64,000 nucleotides of DNA, taken from positions 106,782 to 170,781 of the forward strand of contig NZ_RXNV01000008.1 of assembly GCF_003966265.1 (NCBI RefSeq). Reading direction: 5' to 3'. Below, one piece after another: positions 35,350 through 43,902 of this stretch; the first letter of the stretch is position 1, and every line of letters begins with the position of its first letter. The position numbers and the translations under genes were made by a program. The notes beneath the pieces are model-generated. The model was not told the DNA's origin, ran no database searches, and saw nothing but the letters and a program-made list of their open reading frames with translations. The stretch is from Shewanella atlantica (GTDB lineage: Bacteria; Pseudomonadota; Gammaproteobacteria; Enterobacterales; Shewanellaceae).

Positions 35350-36225
35350 ATGCGAAAAATCCCCCCTTTACGTGCGTTGCAGGTTTTTGAAGCCGCGGCC
35401 AGACAGGAACACTTTTCCCGAGCCGCAGACGAGCTTTGTATCACACAGAGTGCCGTCTCTCATCAGGTACGGGTACTCGAAGAACACTTTGACGAACGGC
35501 TCTTTAAAAGAGCGGGGAGACAACTGAAGCTGAGTGCTAAAGGGAAGTTACTCTACAGCGAGCTGTCACGTATTTTTAATGAGTTAAGTGACCTTAACCT
35601 GCAGATATCGGGTGGGGAGAGTCAGGAGCTCAGGCTCGCGGTTTACAGCTCATTTGCGGTGAAATGGTTAATTCCCAGACTCAGTGACTTCAGACGACAG
35701 TACCCGGAGATAAAAATTCGTCTGGATATGATCACCGACGATCCGGAGCTGTCCGATAGCGTTGCCGATATGTTTATCAGCGGACAGAGTAATCACCCGG
35801 GATTTTGGCATCAGTTACTACACAAGGAACGGCTCATACCCGTTTGCAGCCCGGATCTATTTGCCAGAGGAGAGGCGGTACACATCGAGTCTTTGTGGCA
35901 ATACCCATTGCTGACGGTAGATGAAGGACCTCTGGGACTTGACTGGAACCGCTGGAGTGTAGCCAATGAGGCACCTTTCCCGGATGATTTTCAGCAACAT
36001 ATCTTTAGTCATGTACTACTAGCCATCGAAGCTGCAATCGCTGGCCAGGGCATTGCATTAGCCTCCGACTTCATGGTTGTCAATGACATAGAAAAGGGAC
36101 GTTTAATCGCATTGGATCTACCGGATATATTCACTGGCTTTAAATTTAACTTCAGCTGTAAGCAGAGAAGGCTGAAAGAACCTGCCATTGCCGCTTTCAT
36201 CGAATGGATTAACCATCAGAATTGA
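35350..36225 (+). CDS. LysR-type regulator of the GcvA subgroup
   Basis: 291 residues. N-terminal helix-turn-helix IPPLRALQVFEAAARQEHFSRAADELCITQSAVSHQVRVLE is typical of GcvA/AmpR-like regulators; the effector domain follows from about 90 (LRLAVYSSFAVKWLIPRL). Divergent from the EamA transporter; it most likely controls it. Effector unknown. Confidence 0.9.
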   Translation: MRKIPPLRALQVFEAAARQEHFSRAADELCITQSAVSHQVRVLEEHFDERLFKRAGRQLKLSAKGKLLYSELSRIFNELSDLNLQISGGESQELRLAVYSSFAVKWLIPRLSDFRRQYPEIKIRLDMITDDPELSDSVADMFISGQSNHPGFWHQLLHKERLIPVCSPDLFARGEAVHIESLWQYPLLTVDEGPLGLDWNRWSVANEAPFPDDFQQHIFSHVLLAIEAAIAGQGIALASDFMVVNDIEKGRLIALDLPDIFTGFKFNFSCKQRRLKEPAIAAFIEWINHQN

Positions 36226-36230
36226 TGACA

Positions 36231-36265
36231 ACGAGTCACGAGTCACGAGTCACGAGTCACGAGTC
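36231..36265. repeat. Five tandem 7-bp units
   Basis: ACGAGTC repeated five times without change, just past the LysR stop codon. A microsatellite-like stretch; no reading frame runs through it. Confidence 0.95.
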
Positions 36266-36326
36266 ATCAGATTAAAGCAGAGCCCTAACCATACATAGTA
36301 AATAGCCATAACTCTTTATGACAATA

Positions 36327-36437
36327 GGCCAGACAGAACGAAGGTTTTAAACCATCCGTGGTAAACCTTCATAAGTGTTCTGACCGCCAGGGATGGTGGC
36401 AATGCCAGTAAATGCAGGAGCATTTGTGGCCAGACAC
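36327..36437. repeat. Nested palindromic intergenic element
   Basis: Between GGCCAGACA copies (36328 and 36428) lie several hairpins: CAGAAC/GTTCTG enclosing AAGGTTT/AAACCTT enclosing ACCA/TGGT (36334-36382), then CCGCCA-GGGA-TGG-type and AAATGC-AGGA-GCATTT stems. The layout is that of a mobile or dispersed palindromic repeat; similar short stems with CAGGGATG and GCAGGAGCATTT are, as I recall, frequent in Shewanella intergenic DNA. Confidence 0.6.
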
Positions 36438-36464
36438 AAAAAAGCCGACACATGGTCGGCTTTT
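36438..36464 (-). terminator. Terminator of rpe-gph-trpS
   Basis: GCCGAC-CATG-type stem (GCCGAC with GTCGGC) with A and T runs on both sides; on the minus strand six T follow the stem. It ends the trpS transcript. Confidence 0.8.
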
Positions 36465-36507
36465 CCGGACGAAACAGTGTCCCGTCCTGAGATAAGTTAA
36501 AACAGGC

Positions 36508-37515
36508 TTATACTAGCAAGCCAATTTTCTCATATACCGTTTTTAGTGTGACTTCTGCACGAGCCTGAGCCTTCTCAGCGCCCTCTTGCATCACTTGATT
36601 CAGGAAGGTTTGATCTTCCCTGAACTCACGATATCTGGCCTGAAGAGGTTCAATCATCTCGACTACCGCTTCACCGGCTGCGACTTTAAGGTGACCATAC
36701 ATTTTGCCTTCGAACTCAGCTTCAAGACCGGCAATGCTCTTACCCGATACACCAGACATCAAGCTGAGTAAGTTAGAGACCCCAGGCTTATTTTCTGTAT
36801 CAAAGCGCACCACTGGCGGCTCATCACTATCGGTCACAGCTTTCTTAATCTTCTTCAGGATCTTCTTAGGCTCTTCGAGTAATCCGATAACGTTATTACG
36901 GTTATCGTCCGACTTCGACATCTTCTTAAGAGGATCTTGCAGCGACATAACCTTAGCGCCATGCTCCGGAATAAATGGCTCAGGAACAGTAAAGGTATCA
37001 CCATAGGCATTATTGAAACGAGTTGCGATATCACGAGTCAACTCAAGATGTTGCTTCTGATCTTGCCCTACAGGGATCTCATTGGCTTGGTACAAGAGGA
37101 TGTCTGCAGCCATCAAGACCGGGTAAGCAAATAAACCAACGTTGATGTTGCTCGCATGCTTTTGAGACTTATCTTTAAACTGAGTCATGCGGTTTAGCTC
37201 ACCCATCTGGGTATAGCAATTTAGCGCCCAACCTAGCTGTGTATGCTGTGGAACCTGAGACTGGATGAATACCGTACTTTTCTTAGGGTCGACGCCACAA
37301 GCAAGATAAAGTGCTAACGTGTCCAGGCAAGCTTCTCTTAGAAGTTTAGGATCTTGTCTTACCGTAATGGCATGAAGATCCACGACACAGTAAAGGCAGT
37401 CATGGCTATCTTGCATGGCAACCCACTGTCTCAATGCGCCCATATAGTTACCTATGGTCAGCTCACCTGACGGTTGTGCACCGCTAAGTACTATGGGTTT
37501 GGCGGGGTTAGTCAT
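36508..37515 (-). CDS. trpS: Tryptophan-tRNA ligase
   Basis: 335 residues, the usual bacterial length. Class I motifs: PSGELTIGNYMGALRQW (HIGH region) and KKMSKSD (KMSKS). Charges tRNA-Trp. Its start overlaps the gph stop by four bases, so gph and trpS are translated together, the third gene of the rpe operon. Confidence 0.98.
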   Translation of the reverse strand: MTNPAKPIVLSGAQPSGELTIGNYMGALRQWVAMQDSHDCLYCVVDLHAITVRQDPKLLREACLDTLALYLACGVDPKKSTVFIQSQVPQHTQLGWALNCYTQMGELNRMTQFKDKSQKHASNINVGLFAYPVLMAADILLYQANEIPVGQDQKQHLELTRDIATRFNNAYGDTFTVPEPFIPEHGAKVMSLQDPLKKMSKSDDNRNNVIGLLEEPKKILKKIKKAVTDSDEPPVVRFDTENKPGVSNLLSLMSGVSGKSIAGLEAEFEGKMYGHLKVAAGEAVVEMIEPLQARYREFREDQTFLNQVMQEGAEKAQARAEVTLKTVYEKIGLLV

Positions 37516-38219
37516 ACGTTTTCTTGCTCCATTACATTTACGCTATTATTTACTAGTGTCAAAATTTCACTAAATTGTTCACAGACCGCATCTGGACTGC
37601 TAAGACTGATATCTTCACCGTAGTTATACCCATAGGTCAAGCCTATCGAGGTAATACCCGCAGCTTTAGCCGCCAAAATATCATTTTTTGAATCTCCCAC
37701 CATCAAAAGCTGGTCACCCTCCAACTCCCAATGGTTGAGAAGATGGGTTAACGGCAAAGGGTCGGGCTTCATTCTATCGAGGGAATCACCACCAAGCACT
37801 TTACAAAATAGGTGATCGATTTTAAATGCCTCCAGTAGAGGTATGGTAAATCGATGTGGTTTGTTCGTCACAACTGCCAGCGGATATCCGGATGAACTCA
37901 ACTCTTCCAATACGGCTAAAACATTCGGGTATAACTTGCTATATCGCTGAAGGTGCTCCTGATAATAATGCATGAAACGAGGCATCACTTCATCGAGCAG
38001 AGATTGCTCCACTTCACGCTCAAGCGCAAAAGAGAGAGCCCTGCGCATCAACATCTCTGCGCCATTCCCCACCCAACTTCTCACCTGCTCTTCAGTGCAG
38101 CCAGATAGTTCAAACTCAGATAATGTAGCTTGAGTGGCGGCAGCAAGATCCGGCACACTATCGATAAGTGTGCCGTCGAGATCGAAAGCGATAGCTTTAA
38201 GTTTTCCCCAACGACTCAT
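37512..38219 (-). CDS. gph: Phosphoglycolate phosphatase
   Basis: 235 residues, HAD superfamily subclass I: FDLDGTLIDSVPDL with the nucleophile Asp, VVTNKPH (motif 2), KPDPLP (motif 3 Lys) and MVGDSKNDILAAKAAG (motif 4). Dephosphorylates 2-phosphoglycolate formed by DNA repair. Between rpe (3 bases) and trpS (4-base overlap). Confidence 0.95.
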   Translation of the reverse strand: MSRWGKLKAIAFDLDGTLIDSVPDLAAATQATLSEFELSGCTEEQVRSWVGNGAEMLMRRALSFALEREVEQSLLDEVMPRFMHYYQEHLQRYSKLYPNVLAVLEELSSSGYPLAVVTNKPHRFTIPLLEAFKIDHLFCKVLGGDSLDRMKPDPLPLTHLLNHWELEGDQLLMVGDSKNDILAAKAAGITSIGLTYGYNYGEDISLSSPDAVCEQFSEILTLVNNSVNVMEQENV

Positions 38220-38222
38220 GGA

Positions 38223-38897
38223 TTATGACTCGCTTTTAGCTAGCTCGACACGCATCTCATCGATAACAGCTTTGTAATCAGGCTTATTGAAGATCGCAGA
38301 ACCAGCCACAAACATGTCGGCCCCCGCAGCGGCGATCTCGCCAATATTATCAACCTTAACACCGCCATCTACCTCGAGACGAATATCATAGCCACTGTCA
38401 TCGATTAACTTTCTAACTTGTCTAAGCTTATCCAGTGTCGATGGAATAAAGGATTGACCACCGAAACCTGGGTTAACTGACATCAATAAGATGACATCCA
38501 GCTTATCCATTACATGGTCCAGGTAATGCAGTGGAGTCCCCGGATTAAATACTAAGCCTGCTTTACAACCTGACTCTTTAATCAACTGTAAACTTCTGTC
38601 CAGATGCTCAGAAGCTTCCGGGTGGAATGTGATGAATGTAGCTCCGGCTTTAGCAAAGTCAGGAATAATTCGATCAACGGGCTTTACCATCAGGTGAACA
38701 TCGATATCAGCTGTGATGCCATAATCACGCAACGCCTGACATACCATAGGGCCAATAGTCAGGTTAGGAACATAATGATTATCCATTACATCAAAGTGAA
38801 CCACATCGGCACCGGCATTGAGGACAGCATCGACGTCTTCACCTAGGCGGGCAAAGTCGGCAGATAAAATAGAAGGAGCAATAAGAAATGGGCGCAT
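38223..38897 (-). CDS. rpe: Ribulose-phosphate 3-epimerase
   Basis: 224 residues, TIM barrel: IAPSILSADFARLGED, VHFDVMDNHYVPNLTIGP, DVHLMV, MSVNPGFGGQSF and EVDGGVKVDN, with metal and catalytic His/Asp in place. Interconverts ribulose-5-phosphate and xylulose-5-phosphate. First gene of the operon rpe-gph-trpS. Confidence 0.98.
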   Translation of the reverse strand: MRPFLIAPSILSADFARLGEDVDAVLNAGADVVHFDVMDNHYVPNLTIGPMVCQALRDYGITADIDVHLMVKPVDRIIPDFAKAGATFITFHPEASEHLDRSLQLIKESGCKAGLVFNPGTPLHYLDHVMDKLDVILLMSVNPGFGGQSFIPSTLDKLRQVRKLIDDSGYDIRLEVDGGVKVDNIGEIAAAGADMFVAGSAIFNKPDYKAVIDEMRVELAKSES

Positions 38898-39041
38898 AGC
38901 AAACTCACTACAGTGTTTAAGAAATACGCTATTCTACCTTTTGCAGGCTTAAGCCTCTAGGGCTTATGAGGGATTTAGATATGATCAATCACAAAAACCT
39001 CATACATTTGTACAATATTTTACAGCACAGAAAAATTAATG

Positions 39042-39069
39042 TTCAAAATATAATCGGCTTTGCTATAAT
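39042..39069 (+). promoter_or_regulatory. Promoter of the small secreted-protein gene
   Basis: TTCAAA (39042-39047) and TATAAT (39064-39069), 16 bases apart; the AGGGAGG further on is too far from the ATG to be its ribosome site. Confidence 0.5.
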
Positions 39070-39105
39070 AAGTCGACCTGCGAGGGAGGTTTGATAAAGG
39101 AAGAT

Positions 39106-39465
39106 ATGATGAACAAAAGGATAAAACTCACAGCAAGCATGAAGTCTGCTGCTTTTATTGCCACTTCAGCAAGCGTTATTGCCGTGACAGCGATGAGTTT
39201 TCAGAGCATTACCTCTGCCAATGCTCTATCTGCCTGCGCATGCAGCACAACTTCTGAATCCAGCTACAACTCCTCCCTTCCTGCGAGTCATCCCAGCAAT
39301 CGATGTGCACGCCAATCGGAAGACCTCAACTGGACAAACTGGTTTGCGGGTAAGAGTCGCTCGAATCAGCTTCATTTTGTTGACCTGCTCGAACTGCTTC
39401 ATGGACATAGCGACGGTCCACTGGACGATGTTACCCCGGCAAACAGCCAGCAAAATCGCTTCTAG
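39106..39465 (+). CDS. Small membrane-anchored or secreted hypothetical protein
   Basis: 119 residues from ATG 39106 (GGAAG upstream); a second ATG follows at 39109. Near the N terminus is one hydrophobic stretch (AAFIATSASVIAVTAMSFQ) after a lysine-rich start, which may be a signal or an anchor. The mature part has a Cys pair (ACACST) and a third Cys, is rich in Ser and Asn, and shows NWTNWFAGKSRS and HFVDLLELLHG. I do not recognise the family. Eleven bases separate it from the next small gene, so the two probably form an operon between rpe and dam. Confidence 0.6.
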   Translation: MMNKRIKLTASMKSAAFIATSASVIAVTAMSFQSITSANALSACACSTTSESSYNSSLPASHPSNRCARQSEDLNWTNWFAGKSRSNQLHFVDLLELLHGHSDGPLDDVTPANSQQNRF

Positions 39466-39476
39466 AATTAAGGGTT

Positions 39477-39662
39477 ATGTTGCGAAAGGTTTGGGACTTG
39501 TTGATCAGTACTCTGGCCGCTTTCTTCGGCGTCCAGAGTGAGCAAAACAGAAAACGGGATTTCCAAACAAACTCCCCCCTCCCATTTATCATTATGGGGA
39601 TAGTGCTCGCGATAGCCTTAGTATTCACGTTACTGTTTATCGTTAGAAAAGTGCTGGGCTAA
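39477..39662 (+). CDS. DUF2970-family small membrane protein
   Basis: 61 residues. The pattern LLISTLAAFFGVQSEQNRKRDF followed by one membrane helix (IIMGIVLAIALVFTLLFIV) and RKVLG fits DUF2970, short single-pass proteins of unknown role in Proteobacteria. The ATG follows AAGGGTT. Placed right after the small secreted-protein gene and convergent with dam. Confidence 0.75.
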   Translation: MLRKVWDLLISTLAAFFGVQSEQNRKRDFQTNSPLPFIIMGIVLAIALVFTLLFIVRKVLG

Positions 39663-39728
39663 AAAAGCAGTCCCATTCTCATAGCACTGCAGCCTTTCAT
39701 CGAAAAATACACCAATGGCACCTTGTCG

Positions 39729-40568
39729 CTAATCGTTTTCACTATGATAGCGGTCATCATACAGAGCCATTAACTCATCGACTTTCTTACGCGCACTGCC
39801 TTTTTGGCTGATATTTCTCTGCACCTGAATCGTATCGAATCTAGCACCATGGTAAAGCTCCCTCGTCAGAGGTATATCATGGTTACTGATTAAAACAGGG
39901 AAGCCGCGCTCAATCGCTGTATGGCGAGACTTACGAGCAAGCAGGGCTTGATCGTCTAAGCTGAATCCGGCACCCACATAAGTCGTGAAGCTGGCTGTTG
40001 TAGAAAGAGGGGCGTATGGTGGGTCGCAGTATACAACATCACCGTCAGTCGTTAAGTCGAATGCTTTTTCATAACCTATACAGCGAAACTCAGCGCATTG
40101 AGCCTTCTCTGAAAAAAATCTGATCTCTTTTTCCGGGAAGTAAGGTTTCTTATAAGATCCAAATGGCACATTGAATCCGCCTTTACGGTTATATCTACAC
40201 AAACCATTGAAACCATGACGGTTCATATATAAGAAATAGACCGAACGAAGAAACGGGTCGCGACTTAAGTTAAATTCGGCTCTGACTCTATAATACGCAT
40301 CCTTTTCATTCATCTCAGGTACAAACATCGCTTTAGCCGCCGCAATATATCGCTCAGGCTCTGTCTGAACAATTTTATATAAATTGATCAGATCCTGATT
40401 GATATCACACAGAAGATAACTTGAGTAATTCGTATTTAGAAATACAGAACCCGCGCCAACGAAAGGCTCCACTAAGCGCTCCCCCTCAGGAAGATGCTCT
40501 GAGAGTGCTTCAATCAGTTTGAATTTCCCGCCAGCCCACTTAAGAAAGGCTCTCTGTTTTTTACTCAT
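39729..40568 (-). CDS. dam: DNA adenine methyltransferase Dam
   Basis: 279 residues. FLKWAGGKFKLIEAL (SAM site, motif X/I), VEPFVGAGSVFLN and the catalytic DPPY in VVYCDPPYAPLS, in the order of the alpha class. Methylates adenine in GATC, used for mismatch repair and replication control. It ends the aroK-aroB-damX-dam operon, spaced 52 bases from damX. Confidence 0.97.
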   Translation of the reverse strand: MSKKQRAFLKWAGGKFKLIEALSEHLPEGERLVEPFVGAGSVFLNTNYSSYLLCDINQDLINLYKIVQTEPERYIAAAKAMFVPEMNEKDAYYRVRAEFNLSRDPFLRSVYFLYMNRHGFNGLCRYNRKGGFNVPFGSYKKPYFPEKEIRFFSEKAQCAEFRCIGYEKAFDLTTDGDVVYCDPPYAPLSTTASFTTYVGAGFSLDDQALLARKSRHTAIERGFPVLISNHDIPLTRELYHGARFDTIQVQRNISQKGSARKKVDELMALYDDRYHSEND

Positions 40569-40620
40569 CTAAATTGATTGAATGCTAAGAAAAATGAAGT
40601 CACCGATTGTACTCTGTTTA

Positions 40621-42066
40621 TTAAGGAATATCACGAGCGGGAAGGCTATCTTGCAGCTCATAATCAACTAAATCTTTCGATGAACGTACCCAGGGAGCAT
40701 TCAACTGATATTTTTCCACTATATCCAGTGCTTTTTTATGTGCCAGACTCGAAGTAGGGAACTGGCCAAGTAAAACAACCCACCTCTGCTTGTACCTGGC
40801 GACCTTAATACCCGTCTCACCTTGTAACTGATTGAGTATGTTATAGAGAGACTTTACTTTACTAACACTTGCCAGCTGCAAGGTATAGCCCGTAGACAAT
40901 GCCTCACTATTGAGCTGTCCGGTTACCTTAGACTCAAGCTCCTTCTCATCTTGCCTGTCCTCGACAATTGACGAAGACAGTTGAGTCGACTCTATATCAT
41001 CCAGTCCCTTAAAGACCTCTACTGAAGGCTCCTCATCACCGGTGTCCGTTACCGAATCGGCTTCCGCAGGATTTAGGGTGCTATCAGCTGAAACTACTGA
41101 GACATCAGGTTGTTGCACTACTTGTTCATCATCGTTCTCTGCTGATAATGCGCTATCCTCTTCGCTCTCAACTACTGGCAAGGCTTGATGCAGGATAAAA
41201 TAACCGGCCATTAACCGCTCGCCATATTGATAGAGCATCGAAGAACTTGGCTCTACTTCAAATACCGTTTTTTCCGGCCCAGCAAGCACCTCCTCCCTCT
41301 CTTCTGAGGGTAGAAGCAGATAACCTATGACTAAGCATAAAAAAATCAGCATCCCCGCGATTGCCATTTTGTGCCATTGACGTGATGCGGGAATTTCCGG
41401 CTCACCATGTAACGCCAACTCCAGAAGATTTACGACCTCTTGTGGGCTGCCGGACTGCTTTAGCAATTGCTCTTTGACGATCTCTCTAGGAGTAAAAGGG
41501 ATCTGTTCACTTCGACTCAACAAGGTGTAGTAGAGCGCCTCCCGCTCTTGGGATATGAGAGGTTCGATATTGATAGATAATAGAATTTCCTGCTGTTGCT
41601 CAGGTAATTGAGTAAGCAGGTCTTCAAAAAAGTCAGCCGTAGTCGTTAATGCCACCGAGAGTGACTTACCGGGGATTGATAGCTGACTGAGCACAATACA
41701 CTCAGCAATGATCTCCATAGGAAGGTAGTGAGCGTCATCGAGTACAATACAAGAAGCCTGAGGCAAAGCCCCCGAAAGCCTTAATAGAGTTTCAGGCAGA
41801 GGGATCTCATCATCGAAAACAGGTTCTGACAGTAGCTGAACTAATATTTTTCTACGTATTTCACTGCAATCACTATGCTTTGGACATGTGACCAGCGCAG
41901 AACTAAATTCATCCAGCTCATTCAGAAGGGAAGTGACAAGAGTCGTTTTACCGGAACCATAGGCTCCAGTGACCACCAGCAACTGTTGTCCATAGAGACT
42001 GACGTGCTGTAGTCGTTGCAGTAAGGTTTCTTGACTTGGTAATAAAATTGAGTCTTTAAGTGTCAC
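40621..42066 (-). CDS. damX: DamX: AAA ATPase domain plus SPOR domain
   Basis: 481 residues. An N-terminal AAA/ExeA-like ATPase (GAYGSGKTTLVTSLL Walker A; CIVLDDAHYLP Walker B), one membrane helix at about 233-252, an acidic low-complexity periplasmic linker, and a C-terminal SPOR domain (YTLQLASVSKVKSLYNILNQ) that binds denuded peptidoglycan at the septum. DamX localises to the division site. Position between aroB and dam is conserved in this class. Confidence 0.94.
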   Translation of the reverse strand: MTLKDSILLPSQETLLQRLQHVSLYGQQLLVVTGAYGSGKTTLVTSLLNELDEFSSALVTCPKHSDCSEIRRKILVQLLSEPVFDDEIPLPETLLRLSGALPQASCIVLDDAHYLPMEIIAECIVLSQLSIPGKSLSVALTTTADFFEDLLTQLPEQQQEILLSINIEPLISQEREALYYTLLSRSEQIPFTPREIVKEQLLKQSGSPQEVVNLLELALHGEPEIPASRQWHKMAIAGMLIFLCLVIGYLLLPSEEREEVLAGPEKTVFEVEPSSSMLYQYGERLMAGYFILHQALPVVESEEDSALSAENDDEQVVQQPDVSVVSADSTLNPAEADSVTDTGDEEPSVEVFKGLDDIESTQLSSSIVEDRQDEKELESKVTGQLNSEALSTGYTLQLASVSKVKSLYNILNQLQGETGIKVARYKQRWVVLLGQFPTSSLAHKKALDIVEKYQLNAPWVRSSKDLVDYELQDSLPARDIP

Positions 42067-42083
42067 TCATGCACCACACAAAA

Positions 42084-43160
42084 CTATGCGCAGCGAATAA
42101 CAGTTTCCAGTAGTTCATCGCTCACCTCACAGTAGATCCCAGCCTGACCTATCGCTTCAGGAAGAACTAATCTGAGTTGACCTTTAAGTACCTTCTTATC
42201 TCGCCGCATATGCCTAATGAAATCTTCAAAATCCATTGATTCAGGAGGAGAAACCGGCAAGTCGAATGCTTGGAATAATTTGATTATCCGACAAACAATT
42301 GACTCATCAATTAGATCCATCCCAGATGCAGTATTAGCAGCAAGTACTGTGCCAGCCGCAACGGCCTCACCATGCAACCAAACACCATAACCCATCTCGG
42401 CTTCTATCGCGTGCCCGAAAGTATGACCCAGATTAAGAAGCGCACGCACCCCTTGCTCCGTTTCATCTTGAGCAACAACGTCGGCTTTTATTTCGCAGCA
42501 ACGCCCGATAGCGTAGGTCAAGGCTTGAGTATCCAATGACTTCAACTGCTCGATATTATCTTCCAACCATTCAAAAAACTCAGCATCCCAGATTATCCCA
42601 TACTTGATGACCTCGGCCATCCCGGCAGAAAACTCTCTTGGGGGAAGTGTATTTAAACAATCGGTATCGATCATCACCATCTTAGGCTGGTAAAACGCGC
42701 CTATCATGTTTTTACCGAGGGGATGATTTACAGCAGTTTTACCACCAACAGATGAGTCAACTTGAGCCAGTAACGTGGTTGGCACCTGGATAAAGTCGAT
42801 TCCTCTCTGGTAACTTGCAGCGGCAAAGCCCGTCATATCACCGATAACACCACCACCTAAGGCAATAAGAACGGTATCTCTGCCCAGGTTTTGTTGCAAC
42901 AGTGAGGTGAAGATACTATCCATCTGTTCAAGGGTCTTGTATTGCTCTCCATCGGGTAAAATGACGGGGGCAACACATTTGAATGAGGATAATGCTGTTT
43001 GCAGCTTCTCAAGGTAAAGAGGCGCTATCGTCTCATTAGTGACAATAAGGATATTTTTATCTTGGAGGTAGCGAGCAAAATGCTCGCCACAACTCGTCAA
43101 ATTCTGGCTAAAAATTATTGGATAGCTTCGCACACCTAAATCAACCTGAATTTGCTTCAT
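42084..43160 (-). CDS. aroB: 3-Dehydroquinate synthase
   Basis: 358 residues. NAD-binding GGGVIGDMTGFAAASYQRG, the zinc site region LNLGHTFGHAIEAE and the lysine-rich RRDKK segment identify AroB. Converts DAHP to 3-dehydroquinate, step 2 of the shikimate pathway. Eight bases from aroK, same operon. Confidence 0.98.
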   Translation of the reverse strand: MKQIQVDLGVRSYPIIFSQNLTSCGEHFARYLQDKNILIVTNETIAPLYLEKLQTALSSFKCVAPVILPDGEQYKTLEQMDSIFTSLLQQNLGRDTVLIALGGGVIGDMTGFAAASYQRGIDFIQVPTTLLAQVDSSVGGKTAVNHPLGKNMIGAFYQPKMVMIDTDCLNTLPPREFSAGMAEVIKYGIIWDAEFFEWLEDNIEQLKSLDTQALTYAIGRCCEIKADVVAQDETEQGVRALLNLGHTFGHAIEAEMGYGVWLHGEAVAAGTVLAANTASGMDLIDESIVCRIIKLFQAFDLPVSPPESMDFEDFIRHMRRDKKVLKGQLRLVLPEAIGQAGIYCEVSDELLETVIRCA

Positions 43161-43168
43161 CTTCCTAC

Positions 43169-43684
43169 CTAGAAACCTAGCTGTTCAATAATTTGATTTG
43201 CAACCACTTTGGCGCTTTGCTCATCAGTCTTTACGATGACATCTGCAATCTCTTCGTACAAAGGATTACGAATCGCAGCAAGATTTTCCAAAACTTCTCT
43301 TGGATCGTCTACCTGCAATAATGGGCGGCGCTTATCTCGTTGAGTACGAGCAACCTGTTTATCGATTGTTGTTTCTAGATATACGACAATTCCACGAGCA
43401 GAGAGGTTATTACGAATCTCTTTACTCTGAATAGAACCACCGCCTGTCGCTAAAACAATACCTTGTTTTTCAGTTAAATCAGCGACTACTTGTGTTTCAC
43501 GAACGCGGAAACCTTCTTCGCCTTCGACATCAAAAACCCACGCTATATCCGCACCAGTGCGGCTTTCAATTTCTTGATCGGAATCGTGGAACTCTAGGTG
43601 CAGCATCTGCGCCAGATGACGCCCAATAGTGCTTTTACCAGCCCCCATAGGGCCTACGAGGAAAATATTACGTTTCTCAGCCAT
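43169..43684 (-). CDS. aroK: Shikimate kinase I
   Basis: 171 residues, P-loop GPMGAGKSTIGRHLAQ, shikimate-binding DSDQEIE, GEEGFR and GGGS motifs; the lid has RDKRRPLL. Phosphorylates shikimate with ATP, step 5 of the pathway. First gene of aroK-aroB-damX-dam; lies past the pilQ terminator. Confidence 0.98.
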   Translation of the reverse strand: MAEKRNIFLVGPMGAGKSTIGRHLAQMLHLEFHDSDQEIESRTGADIAWVFDVEGEEGFRVRETQVVADLTEKQGIVLATGGGSIQSKEIRNNLSARGIVVYLETTIDKQVARTQRDKRRPLLQVDDPREVLENLAAIRNPLYEEIADVIVKTDEQSAKVVANQIIEQLGF

Positions 43685-43854
43685 TGCTTTTACGTCTGAA
43701 TCTTATATGAAGTTTGCCGACGCCGGTTCGAAAAATAGAACCGACCTTAAATGTTACCTTGCTCTAATGAGACTTGACCAGTGATTATCTCAGTTAAACA
43801 CCATTAAAGGCAAGTAGTGATGCTCACATTCTGTAAAATTAGTCTTTTGGATAG

Positions 43855-43884
43855 AAAAAGCCAGCGCTATAAGCACTGGCCTTC
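43855..43884 (-). terminator. Terminator of pilMNOPQ
   Basis: Minus strand: GCCAGTGCT and AGCGCTGGC pair, followed by five T, 20-50 bases past the pilQ stop. The following aroK must have its own promoter in the next 170 bases. Confidence 0.8.
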
Positions 43885-43902
43885 TCATCAAATATTAATT
43901 CT

